Positions 12,155 to 23,032 of a stretch of DNA of 64,000 nucleotides are shown piece after piece. The position numbers and the translations under genes were made by a program. Source of the stretch: Hygrophila difformis. Its lineage: Eukaryota > Streptophyta > Magnoliopsida > Lamiales > Acanthaceae. The first letter of the stretch is position 1. The number at the start of each line of letters is the position of its first letter. The DNA lies in contig JAOANR010000005.1 of the NCBI GenBank assembly GCA_030278955.1, positions 37,451,105 through 37,515,104 of the forward strand, given 5' to 3'. The notes below the pieces were generated by a model. It worked only from the letters and a program-made list of their open reading frames with translations, ran no database searches and had not been told where the DNA came from.

Positions 12155-12345
12155 CAGCTTGCAGGAAGAGCCGCCGTTGTCAATGGCGGAACCCTAGATT
12201 CACCGACCCCATCCCTGCCGTGTAATTTTCGCCACCAGCGTCCTCCGCAACGTCTGCCTCAAAGATTCCGACAACTACCCACTCAATCCGCAACGGCACT
12301 GCGCATCCTGCTCCTCTAAGATTCTTGCCATATTCTTTACCACAT
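12155..12345 (+). other. GC-rich island, possible captured exon fragment
   Basis: A CG-containing, coding-like stretch in AT-rich surroundings. One plus frame is open from about 12209 to 12345 and reads VIFATSVLRNVCLKDSDNY and on through a CASC motif. Upstream, the same frame has a stop at 12193-12195 just after an ATG. This fits a captured and decayed piece of a host gene, as Helitrons often carry. I do not recognise the parent gene. Confidence 0.35.
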
Positions 12346-12580
12346 ATTTTAGGGTTTCATTTTGGGGGATTATTGGAGTTGTCCATTGTAATTAATATAA
12401 ATTGAATTATTTGATGATTATATATCAATTATTTAATTGGAGTATTTGAAATTCTTCCAGTTGCTCTATTTTTTTGGAAAGCTTCCCGTTGCTCTATTGA
12501 TTGATATTCCTAAATTACCTAATAAAATCTCAATATTAATTCAATCAAATAAGTTAATTCCCCAATTATATAATATAACG

Positions 12581-13442
12581 TGTAGCAAAATAATGAAACT
12601 ACAAAAAGGAAAATAATGGTAATCAATATTCAAAAACCAGATACTTTATTTGCTTCCTTACAAAGTCATAAGGTAACATAATTTTTCAAACATTTTGTCC
12701 TGAAATTAAAACTTTTTCCATATATTTTTTTTTACCTTTTGATTTAAAATGTATTTATTTATTGGTTATGTAATATATAATTTGTTGATAATATAATATT
12801 AAATGTAATAGTTAATCAATACCCTAGAGTAATAAGAGTTCCAATAAAGTGTCATTAATTGTTAATACAAATTTGGTATAGAATGTGGGAAAATTTGAAT
12901 GAAATACTACAGTTATTTATAACCCATATTTATCTCAAGAGAGTACATGCCACGGTATGTTGTCAATTTGATTATATTTGATTTCAAATTTTCAATGCAT
13001 CATTTTTATTTAATTTTTAATTTCATACCAAATATGGAACATATTCCTTAAATTAGTTTAATTTGGATAGACTTTTGTTTATATATACGTACATTTATTC
13101 TTTATGATCTTTCCATTTTAGAGAATTTGTTGGTTTAATTGATGTGTTAAAGAAATTAGGATTTAATTGATATCAATAGTCACATGTTGATTTGAAGTAA
13201 ATGTAGGATTACATTGTGAATCCCAAATATTTGAATTGATGATTGAAGTAAATGTAGGATTACATTGGGAATCCCAAATATTTGAATGGTTGATTTGAAT
13301 CCCAAATATCGTGTAGCAAAAATAATGAATCTACATAAACAGAAATAATGGTAATTAATATTCCAATACCAGAAACTTTATTTGCTTCCCTATAAACTCA
13401 TAAGGTAACATGATATTCAAAACATTTTGTCATCATATTAAA
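12581..13442. repeat. Direct repeat pair of ~130 bp, ~730 bp apart
   Basis: The block beginning CGTGTAGCAAAA at 12581-12712 recurs at 13311-13442 with the same order of phrases (AATAATGGTAAT, TTTATTTGCTTCC, CATAAGGTAACAT, AAACATTTTGTC). Between them lies a shorter doublet at 13193-13290, based on AAGTAAATGTAGGATTACATTG and the phrase CCCAAATATTTGAAT. The pattern indicates segmental duplication within one element. Confidence 0.75.
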
Positions 13443-13567
13443 AGAAGATTCCGTATATTAATAAAACTTTTGATCCATTTGATATATTTAAATTTAAGAA
13501 GGATCCGCACATTCAATTGAATTTTTGGGAACCCAAAATTGATGATGGTATTCCTAGACCCCTACTC

Positions 13568-13682
13568 CCTACCCTTGATATAATAAATTGCTATTTTGTA
13601 GGTTCTATAAAGTGATGCCATCCCTACTTACTATCCTTGATATAATAAATTTTTATTTTGTTGGTTCCATAAAGTGATCCTG
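13568..13682. repeat. Short tandem doublet around CCTTGATATAATAAAT
   Basis: Two successive ~65-bp units share CCTTGATATAATAAAT, a TATTTTGT-GGTTC phrase and ATAAAGTGAT. They are diverged and non-coding. Confidence 0.6.
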
Positions 13683-15489
13683 ATGAGTGATTGGTACCAT
13701 TCAGAATAATTTTTTTTGAAAAGCTATCATTCAGATTAATTGTTCAATAGATACAATAAAATATTGATTTTTTAAAAGAACTAATGAGTCTTTTTTTTTT
13801 GTCTTAACTCCCTTTTTTATAAAGTCATGTTGATGTGAACTACGATATGATTACATTTTGGGAATCTCAAATATTTGAATTGCTTTGAAAATATTTGGGA
13901 ATCTCATTTTTTTTAAAAAAAAATATAAACCAAAATTTTAAACCCAAATCCCTAATCACATTTTTTTTAAAAAAAAAAATATAAACTAAATCCTTAATTA
14001 AACCCTAACCCTAATCTCTATTTTTTTAAAATTTTTGACACCTATGTGTCGGCAAATGTGTGTGGGAGCCCAAGCCACACAAATAACTATAGTCACTATT
14101 CGAATGTAAGTGCTATGATTTTTTTTTTATTTTTTTTATTTTTTTTTGTGAATCTTATAAATTTTCTCAATCGTATGTTGACCCTTAAATTCTAATCCCC
14201 AATTGCTACCATTTATACGTCGTAAATACTATTAATAAATGACAAATTGCTTATACTTTTTAAACACTAAATCGTAATCATAATTTATTAAAAAAACAAA
14301 CTCCTTAAACCCTAATCATTACTTTTTTTAAAATATAAAGAAAGGTGTGCATTTACCAATAAAGTTGTAATTAATTACTCTGCAGAGTTCAAGAATAGGG
14401 CCTGCATTATTTATAGTAGCTTTTGATGGAAGCTTTGAGTAGGAAATTTAAAAAAAATCGCCAATGGTTGAATTTTAAATTTTTTTTATCAATAAATTAA
14501 AAACTCTTACTACTAACAAAAGGAAATCACAAATAGATAATTGAAGACGATGCTTTTTTGGTTACAATAAAGGAATACAATATAATGTTGAACTACGAAA
14601 ATAGAGAAGGAGAAAAATAGTCTTCGGAATTCAAAATCAAAAGAAGAAAATGATGAATAAAAAACTATACGAAGATAGATAAAAGCTACAAAAATAGAGC
14701 CGAAAAAAAACAAACATAATCACTGTGCCCTCAAAAAATAGTCTGCATTTTATTTTCTTCGTGTTAAAAAAATATTTATTATAAAAATTATTTTTTTCGT
14801 AATCTCTATTTCAATTCTCTGAAATTTTTTAGTTTTAAATGAAATATATATATATGTACAACTAATAAAATATATATGCTATATTCACCCATAATAATTG
14901 AGATGTCAAATCGGGGAATTTTTTCAAGTATGGATTCTAATACTTTTAAGATTTCTTTAAGTTTAAATTTCAATAATAATATTTGCGGGTCCAACATTAA
15001 CTCAATATGTAACACCCCAGATTTTTATCAACGTCCAAGGGAATAAAAAAATTTATTCCGATCAATGTTGAAATATTTCCGAGAAGAAGAAAATAATTTA
15101 TCACAATAAATTATTGCTCGGAAATAAAACGCCGATAAATTTAAATTCAAAATGGAATAAAAGAGGGAAAGGAAGCCCGAAGACATTCCATGAATTGAGT
15201 CAAAATAATTGGAATTAAATTCATGAAGGAAAAGAATTTTAATTCCAAGAACCCGTGAAGTCGAAAGAAATTTAATGATACAAGTTATTGCACGGGAATC
15301 AAAAGACGACGAATTGGAAGCCGACGAAACCGAGACCGACGGACTTAAGATTTTAACATGAAGTTCATTTGAGCCGAGATAAATTTAAGATAAGAATTTA
15401 TGATCCGAGAATGACCCGAAAAATCGAGCCCGAAAACATAGAAGGACAGAAGTCCGAAAGAGAGGAGGAAAAACACGACGGATCGCACG

Positions 15490-15660
15490 ACACCGCCCGG
15501 ACCGAAGCCCAGGCGGGTTCGGCGCGCACCCGGCGCGGGAATCCTTGGTTTAGCGCGCCAACCCCGCGCCGGGACGAAAGACGCGTTGTCGCGTTACGGC
15601 GGCGCGCACACGGCGCGGCTTTTGGCCGATTCGCGCGCCAACCCCGCGCCAAGGTCCTGA
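15490..15660. repeat. GC-rich GCGCGCCAACCCCGCGCC repeats in LTR
   Basis: The phrase GCGCGCCAACCCCGCGCC occurs at about 15555 and again at about 15634, alternating with CGCGCACxCGGCGCG phrases. It is an isolated CpG-dense patch within the LTR. It may be a promoter-proximal or GC-box-like region of the retrotransposon, but that is inference. Confidence 0.6.
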
Positions 15661-16313
15661 CAGCAACACCTTGTCGCGTTTTGGCGACTTTCTCGCCAAT
15701 TTTCGGGGCCCAAGGTTGGGAATCTGATCCTTCACGAGAGAGGCATCTTTTGGACGTTATGTATGGAGTCCCATCTCCATTTTCAGCTATCCTCATCAAC
15801 CATTTACTCCAAAAACTCTCCCAAAAGCCAAACACTCTTCCGACGAACTTCCGGCGACCTTCCGACGAGTTTCCGGCAACCAAATCCAACCAAGGAAGTG
15901 TGTAGATCAAGGATTGCAGGCTTAGGATTGTTGGTAAGATGTTATTCAAGTTTCTATATGATTTTAAGATCATAAACATCATCCTAACTTACGAATCTTC
16001 GTATTCAAACACCAATCGGAGCCAAGGGAAGAATAAATCGGGTGGAAGAGATTCGTTCGTGACATCCCGTGGATTCCGGACGACCCCGTGACTTCCTAAA
16101 CATCATCCCCACTGTAAGTTAACCTTACTATGGTTTTGGGTGACTTAAAATGCAACCAAACATAGAGATTCAACTCAAGAAAATTTATAAAAATCTGTCA
16201 ACAAGAGAAACCCTCAACGCAGCATTTTTGTATGAATTTTTCGAACCTCTAAAGCTGCTCAAACAACAAAACTCAAAACATGAAAAGTGTTGCTAAGGCT
16301 TTGGTCTAGCTTC

Positions 16314-17250
16314 TGTAAAAATTTCATAATTTTTCATATTGATTTGAAACCTGAAACCAACCCAAAACCAAAGAGCATTAAATCTGAATCTTAGAACTTT
16401 GGACAGATTTCATTCTCAATCATGTTAGCCATTTTGACCTTGGATCTAGGCCGATCTAGGATTGGAGTTGAACATAAGAATTGTAGATCTATGAGTTTGG
16501 AATATTACTGTAAGTTTTTAGAATTTTTCATTGAGATTTGAACCTCCAAACTCGAGCCGAACCGATCTGCGTTAGAACCGATGTCAAGAACCTTGATAGA
16601 TTTCATAATCAAACACGACGAGCAAAACTCTTACTTCGAGTGTTCAAACCTGAAAACTCAAAACTAAGATTTTGATCCAAAGATCATAATCTATATTGTG
16701 TAAAAATTTTAGAAATTTTCATCAAGTCTTGATACCCCAAATCGTATCGGACATATTCTGCGTTTTTAAGAATTGTCAAAGGATGACAGGTTTCATAGCC
16801 GATCTTGAGGAGCTTATTCCTATCATTTCTAGCCCGAACTAATCTTTGAGCTCTAAACAAAAGTTGTTAGAAATCATGTCTAGTATGTCTCTGTAAAATT
16901 TCAGAATTTTTGAAGTCAATTTGATATGTCAAAAAGTCAAATCTTTGAAAGGTGTCAAACCTGAATCCTGACAGCTTTTTGTTTCTGAAGAAAACTTGAT
17001 TTTTGACATGCTTCCCATCGTTTTTCCGAAAAACGTAAAACACGAAAGTTGTTCGTTGGGATGTTTTTGAGCTAATGTACAAATTTCAGAACAATCGCCT
17101 AAGAAATGGATTTTTAAACCAAAAAGGCGCAAACTGTGACATCGATCGATTTTTGAAATCTTTTAAACAACGATCGAGAAGTTGGAATTACGATAAAGCT
17201 ATATTTTTGAAAATCCCGTTACACCAAATAAAAACATTTTCTTAAAAGAA
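16314..17250. repeat. Degenerate ~190-bp tandem repeat in LTR
   Basis: A phrase close to TGTAAAAATTTCAGAATTTTTCAT recurs at about 16314, 16509, 16699, 16892 and 17076, a spacing of 184-195 bp. A second phrase (GACAGATTTCAT and variants) recurs between them at about 16405, 16600 and 16785. The units are strongly diverged. The regular spacing is the evidence; no single pair is near-identical. Confidence 0.6.
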
Positions 17251-17289
17251 TTCTTTTGAAACATTGGGGAATTTATGACCAAGTTTGAT

Positions 17290-17440
17290 ATGATCAATAT
17301 GGCCAGACGGCTTGTGGACATAAGAGCCCAAGCGAACGGCTAGTGGACATAAGAGCCCTAGCGAATGGTCGACCAAACGGCTTGTGGACATAAGAGCCCA
17401 AGCGAACGGCCAGTGGACATAAGAGCCCTGGCGAATGGTT
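17290..17440. repeat. Tandem repeats with TGTGGACATAAGAGCCC
   Basis: Four short units alternate CGGCTTGTGGACATAAGAGC and CGGCTAGTGGACATAAGAGC with CCAAGCGAACGG or CCTAGCGAATGG. They form two ~75-bp higher-order units. A related but separate doublet at 17530-17612 repeats TTTTGAAATTGGCTG and GCCGCCGGAT. Confidence 0.8.
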
Positions 17441-19309
17441 ATTTATAAATATTGATTATGAGGATTGCGGTCACAAGAGCCTTGGTGAAATGTGAACTAT
17501 AAAAGAAACGAAAAATATTTTGAGAAATGATACTTTTGAAATTGGCTGAGGCCGCCGGATCACCGGCTAAATGATACTTTTGAAATTGGCTGCGGCCGCC
17601 GGATTGCCGGCTAAATTAAATATTGTTGAAATGGTTATGTAACGGGAGAACAAAATATCTAATATTTTTAAGTATTTATTTAGTTATGCCTTGCAAATCA
17701 TTACCTACAAGAAATGTTTTTACTAAATTTAATTAAAGGCTTTGAAACCCCTAACCCATGCTATGTGTTAACTTACTCAGCGCGTTTTTGCTGACCCAAA
17801 CCATATATCTCATTTTTTTTCTTACAGAGTCCGAAGAACATGCATCGTCATATGCATACATGGGAACATTAGGGGAAATCTTTATTTTAAATCCCTGCCT
17901 TTAATTACGATCTGCAAGAACGGGACTGTTTACCCGTGTTTTGGCCATATCGGCCCTTATACATTATTTCCGCTGCACAAATCAAAATTTCCGCTGCAAC
18001 CTTGATGTATTATTTTTAAATTATCTATGAATGGGCTGTTTGAATATTTTAAATCCTGAAAAACCATAGCCTTGCATCTCTTTAGTGAGCTCGGAGAAAC
18101 CGTGTCTTGCTAGGGAGGTGTGGCGGTGGCACCCCGGCCTGGGTTATCAAATCCGGGGTGTTACACAATATTTTTTTTATTTATTGTTATTGTGTTATTC
18201 CAAAAATAATGATTGTGTTTGGGAATCCCAAATAAGTTGTATAATCAATTCCACTGTTAATATGCATTTTAACAATATCTTAGTTAACTATGTTTTATCT
18301 TATATAACTATATTTAAAAGTCCAGTGAATATATATATATTTATTGAATATTGTCGATTATGAACTATGCAAATATTAAAACTAATTGGGCTTCCACCAA
18401 AATAGCATATATTAAAATAACATATATTCAAATATATTTTGATATCCGAAGTTTTTACAAGTGGAAACAAATTTTAGATTAATTGGGCTTCCACCAAAAT
18501 AGCATATATTAAAATGATGTTCATTTTGCATTCCCAATATTTTTAGAATAATTCCAAATGCTTAATATACAATATAATTTTATTGCCTAGCCTCAGTTCG
18601 TCATTGGTTGTCTAATGTTTAATTAATGAAATTTCATAAATTTTATGGCTTTATTAGTTCACTTTCAGATAAAATATCTTAATTTCAAATTAAAAGTTTG
18701 GGAAGACTAAAAATTATATTTACCGTTATACTAAATAAATAAAAAAATATATATTTTCAAAAATTTAAATTTATTTGGGAATCTTCTCATCATTATTATA
18801 TATGATTTCTAAAGATTTGTTATTTGACTTGATAAATCTAATCAAGTATTCAAAATGGAAAAAAGATATGCGCACATTCAAAAAGCAAAGTTACATTAAT
18901 TGCAAATGCATATATTTAGTTAATTACTCCGCAGTAATTTTTAAAAAAAATTTGGCCCACATTATTTTATAGTAACTTTTGGTAGAAGCTTTGCACGGGA
19001 ACCCACCATCATCATTATTATAGCTGATTTTTAAAAAGTTTGAATAAAATATTGAAATGCAAAAGAGAGATGTGCAAGTTCCAATAAAGTTGTAATCAAT
19101 TACTCTGAAAAAAGTTTGAATAAAATATCCCAAGAATAATGATTGCTTCATAGAATCAAAAATTTGAATTACTGTAGTAGCATATCCAAATTATATCTGA
19201 CACTATCTTAAACAAATAAAAAAATATACATATCCTAATAATGATTACTTTTGTAACCATAAAAAATTATATTTTCTTGGGAACCTAACCAAAACCATTA
19301 CCCCAACAA

Positions 19310-20835
19310 ATAAAATATTATATATATATATATATATATATATCTCAAAGATTTAAGTAAGTCAGTAGTTGAATAATATCTTCTGCAGTTAAGAATTTAA
19401 TCTGTTACCTATTCAGAATTAGTTGCCGTATTTTAGCAAAATTTGCATAATGATGATTTCTTTTGAAAACCTCCAAAATTTTATTATATTGATAATTTAG
19501 TAAAATTATATTTACCACAACCCTAAGTAAATAAAATTAGTATTCCAAAAATAATTATTGTCTTTGGGAATCCCAAATAAATACAACTTATTTGACATAA
19601 TGCATTTCCAAATAAATCTGGGAAGTTGTTATAAGTATTGGTGCAAAATCCATTCAAAATAGGGATATTTTATATGAAAAGATACATACTACATTAATAT
19701 ATTTTTTCAATTAAAATATATGTATTCAAAAACAAAAATTTATTTTAAATAAAAACCCTTGAACCCTTTATCCTAATCATGGATTTTTATAAACGTAAAA
19801 AAAAAATCTGGTAATCATTATAAATTCTAATCACATTTTTTTAAATATAAACTAAATCTTTAAACCCTAATCACTAATCACATTTTTATAAAAATATAAA
19901 CTAAATCCTTAGACCCTAATCCCTAATGAATCAACAATTTGATCCATAAATTTTATATATTAAATTTTGTTTAAATATTTCTAGGAGGTAAGTGATATAA
20001 ATATACTAGGTGTTTAAATATTTTTAAATACTAAAAGTTGTTGTTCATGGTGGTAAGTGATGATGAATTTATAGGGTTTGGTAATCAATACTCCGCAGAG
20101 CAATACCAATGGGCTATACAATATTCTAGGTTTGGCATAATTATTTTGGCAACAAACAGTGTAATAAAGTAATGTGCACAATTTCTTTAAAATGACTTCA
20201 AATTTGAACTACTATAAATTTATTATGGACATTTGAGCCTCAATCAAACAACTAATTTTTTAATATTAAAAAATCATTAATGATAAATATATCATAATTA
20301 GTGAACTTTATTATTTTTGTATAGACAAATTATAAACGTCAATTTGAAATACTGCAAATAGAGACTCTTTTATTTTTTATGTATACTATAATAAATGATT
20401 TCTTTAATAAAATTATTATACCTATTACTAAAAATTCAATGAAATTGGACCTAAATTGGTCAGTCCGCGGGCGGGCCGCCCGCGGACTGACCAATTTAGG
20501 CCCACTTCTAATTATAAATCTTATTTAACTATATTTTATCTTATATAACTGTATTAAAATAAAATATTATATATATATATATCTCAAAGAATTAAGTAAG
20601 TCAGTAGTTGAATGATATTTTCTATAGTTAAGAATTTAATCTGTTACATATTCAGAAGTCATGCCGTATTTTAGCAAAATTTGCATAATGATGATTTCTT
20701 TTGAAAACCTCCAAAATTTTATTATACTGGTAATTTTGTAAAATTATATTTACCACTACCCTAAGTAAATAAAAATTAATATTCCAAAAATAATGATTGT
20801 CATTGGGAGTCCCAAATAAGTTGTATCATCAATTC
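19310..20835. repeat. Direct duplication of ~260 bp
   Basis: 19316-19580 and 20563-20825 share long phrases in the same order: TCTCAAAGA, TTAAGTAAGTCAGTAGTTGAAT, ATTTAATCTGTTAC, GCCGTATTTTAGC and TTTGCATAATGATGATTTC. A further piece (TTTAAAAGTCCAGTGAAT, GAATATTGTCGATTATGAAC) links 18310-18375 to 20995-21060. CATTTCCAAATAAATCT, GGAAGTTGT links 19604 to 21210. The mosaic has thus been rearranged by repeated segmental duplication. Confidence 0.8.
20450..20500. repeat. 51-bp perfect palindrome (25-bp arms, 1-base centre)
   Basis: Each arm begins CCTAAATTGGTCAGTCCGCG and continues to a GC-only core centred on G20475. The arms match without mismatch. Partial complementarity continues outside for a few more bases. 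CTAA followed by T lies at 20508-20511, eight bases beyond the palindrome, so this could be a Helitron-like 3' end with an unusually long stem, or a tiny foldback element. The GC-rich core stands out in AT-rich sequence. Confidence 0.9.
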
Positions 20836-21237
20836 TATTGTCGATATGCATTTTGATTGTCCAACCATATGAGTTTGCGTGATTGTGTATAATTGTATAA
20901 AAATAAAAATTATATAAATTAAATATATTAAAACTTTATGATTAGATGAATTTAACAATATCTTAATTAACTATATTTTATCTTATATAACTATATTTAA
21001 AAGTCCAGTGAATGTATACTTATTGAATATTGTCGATTATGAACTATGCAAATATTAGAATTAATAAAATATAAAATAGAGGAAGTATCGTGCATGAAAT
21101 ATATTAACCAAGTTTTCAGATATATTAAAAAACATATAATGTTAAAAAATCCTTTAAAAAAAAATACACTTCGCAAGAAAGATATATAGTACAACTTATT
21201 TGACATAATACATTTCCAAATAAATCTCGGAAGTTGT

Positions 21238-21559
21238 AATGACGACGATGTGGATTGCTATAGAAAGTCAACGATTAATTTTGTGTACAAAGAAATGTTA
21301 CAAAACATATGAATTTAATTGGTGATTGCGATTATGATTTGCATGTGATTGAATTTGACAACATTCAACCTAATTCATTGAGATTATCCCAATTACATAG
21401 AGATTAATAGGTTTTTTATGTGATTAATATTTGTCGGGCACTTTTGCCTTCTATAATTCAGAAAGTAATCGATTCAATTTAATAGTTATATAACAAATGT
21501 TTTGTTAAGAAATACGAATACCTAATAAAAACCGCGGGTACCGCGGGTGAAAATACTAG
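21238..21559 (+). mobile_element. Second Helitron 3' end with helicase remnant
   Basis: This segment matches 10846-11403 of the first Helitron: the last helicase codons (GACGACGATG and on through GAAATGTTACAAAACATATGA), then the subterminal region with an internal deletion, then hairpin CCGCGGGTACCGCGGG and CTAG at 21556-21559 followed by T. It is thus a deletion derivative of the same family. Its 5' limit is unclear; a TC-start candidate with a small palindrome lies at 12119 (TCTTTATACTATATAAAGA), but the base before it is T, not the expected A. Confidence 0.85.
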
Positions 21560-22304
21560 TTGCATATAAAAGCTCGAACTATGTGCAGGACACGCGACGC
21601 TCGTCGCATCTGAGATATGTCATAAAAAACTCCATACAGCGAACCTTATAACCTCTTTGATGAAATAATACCTAATGAATTTTAAAAAAGAGCGATAGCG
21701 TGCATAATTCATGTTCATCATCCTAAATATTCTCACCGTCCCATTATAAATATCATACTTACTATTTTTAGATGTTCCATTATAAATATTTTCACTCACA
21801 AATTAACTTTACCTTAATTCTCGTGCCCAACAGTAACAAGACTTTTGTAATGGAACGGAGGGAATATTAATTAGTAATAAATATTGCTAAAAATATATAT
21901 ATTTATTTATTTATTTATTATAGTCTTATAATCTTATTGGAAGATGAAACTCAAACTATAGTGATGTCTTATTGTTTGTATAGGTTCAATTATTTTTTAG
22001 GTGATAAAGGTGGGGTTGGTGAGGGAAAATGGAGCCCTTTGACACGTTATGGAAAATTTGAAGTCTTCCCTTGTGGTTGTGTTTGAAATTTGAATTTTAA
22101 GCTAAAGATGAAGACTAACATTCAAATTAAATAATTCTAATATATAAGAAATAAAAAAAGTGATAGATTTTTTTAGATGAAAACTAGGATATTTCAAAAA
22201 AACCACAAAGGCTCGTACGTACGAAAAAACGATTGATTTGAGACAAATAAAAGTGAGATGACTAACTCTTTTCTTTCCTAAAGTTATATGAGGGGAAAAA
22301 AAAA
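21560..22304. other. Intergenic, with a Stowaway-like remnant
   Basis: No gene. At about 21735-21872 the sequence CCGTCCCATTATAAATA and, later, ATGGAACGGAGGGAATA resemble the inverted ends of Stowaway/mariner MITEs, with an interior (CCTTAATTCTCGTGCCCAACAGTAACAAGAC) that recurs at 43810-43860. It is strongly decayed. Confidence 0.5.
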
Positions 22305-22309
22305 ACACG

Positions 22310-22826
22310 GATGGTGTGGTGCGGATAAGGGATGGTGTGGACGTACGGACAACGTCGCTCTGAAGTACTATATAAAGTCACTAATTATATAGGCCTTGTC
22401 GCTGAATTGCATAGGTCATGTCGCTGAATTATGTAGGCTCCGTCGCTAAAATGCGTTCAAATGTATAGAACTATGTCGCTAAAATGTATAAAATTGTGTC
22501 GCTGTAATGAATACAATAATGTTGCTGAATTGCATAGGTCATGTCGCTGAATTGTGAAGGCTCCGTCGCTGAGATGCGTTTAAAATCGCAATAAACTTCA
22601 AATGGCTCTAACTTCAAACGGCGCTGAGATGAACATAATAATGTCGCTGAATTGCATAGGCCGTGTCGCTGAATTGGATTGGCTCCGTCGCTGAGTTGTA
22701 TATGTCATGTCGCTGAATTACGAGACTACCTACAAATGATCTCAATCGTTGGATAATGAAAATGATCAACGATTGCGGACGTTATCCGCACGTCCGCACG
22801 GATGCTTTGTCCGCACCATAACCATA
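22310..22826. mobile_element. TIR element with GTCGCTGAATTG tandem array
   Basis: Inverted ends of about 45 bp: the left side begins near GGATGGTGTGGTGCGGATAA and the right side, read in reverse, is GGTTATGGTGCGGACAAAGC, both followed inward by GTGCGGACGTxCGGA phrases. Between them lie about a dozen diverged ~22-30-bp units built on GTCGCTGAATTGCATAGG. Both flanks carry an A-run, which could be a 9-bp target duplication as in Mutator-type elements, but this is ambiguous because it is a homopolymer. No transposase is present. Confidence 0.6.
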
Positions 22827-23032
22827 CCCCAAAAAAAAAGTATAGAAAGAAAGAAAAAGAACATTAATCTTCTAGAGTTTCCATACGTGGAAAATCGGTA
22901 ATACCATAATAAAGTTCTGCTGCACCACTAATTTTAGTTGAGAGATGAAGCTTTAGGAGCTATAGATTTTGATAGGAGCTCTAGTTTTTAATTTTATGTA
23001 TTTTTTAGAAATGTTCTTGGAACAGTTAAAAT

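Larger units (their letters stand above)
11404..15007. other. AT-rich repetitive mosaic, left of the solo LTR
   Basis: Sequence between the first Helitron terminus and the solo LTR. It has no convincing gene. It is built from diverged duplicated blocks (see separate entries), a GC-rich island at 12155-12345, and repeated ACCCTAATC-type phrases at 13920-14020 that recur at 19740-19930. A block at 14335-14450 (CCAATAAAGTTGTAAT, ACTCTGCAGAG, GCTTTTGATGGAAGCTTTG) recurs at 18900-19110 on the far side of the LTR. That implies both sides belong to one older element, split by the LTR insertion. Confidence 0.55.
15008..18165 (+). mobile_element. Solo LTR of a Ty3/gypsy-type retrotransposon
   Basis: The segment starts TGTAACACCCC and ends GGGGTGTTACA, the inverted ends typical of plant LTRs, and is flanked by perfect 5-bp duplications CAATA (15003-15007 and 18166-18170). 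No gag, pol or second LTR is present, so the internal region was probably lost by recombination between LTRs. At 3158 bp it is long; LTRs of this length and ends resemble those of Tekay/Del-type chromoviruses, but the family is inferred. Inside are GC-rich repeats (15490-15660), a degenerate ~190-bp periodicity (16310-17250) and two short tandem arrays (17290-17440 and 17530-17612). An open frame at 15369-15905 is probably fortuitous. Confidence 0.85.
18171..21237. other. AT-rich repetitive mosaic, right of the solo LTR
   Basis: Continuation of the mosaic interrupted by the LTR. It has no gene. It contains a tandem pair around GGGCTTCCACCAAAATAGC (18384 and 18486), TA-dinucleotide runs (19318-19342, 20566-20581), duplicated ~250-bp blocks (see next entry), a 51-bp palindrome at 20450-20500 and ACCCTAATC phrases shared with the left side. 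Together with the terminus at 21559 it probably forms one large non-autonomous Helitron derivative. Confidence 0.5.

Noticed and set aside
13990..14015. Telomere-like AACCCTAA phrases
   Set aside because: Only a few degenerate units in a longer diverged repeat, also found at 19740-19930; not a telomeric array.
15369..15905. 178-residue open frame in the solo LTR
   Set aside because: It overlaps an equally long frame on the other strand, lies in a GC-rich repeat and has no domain.
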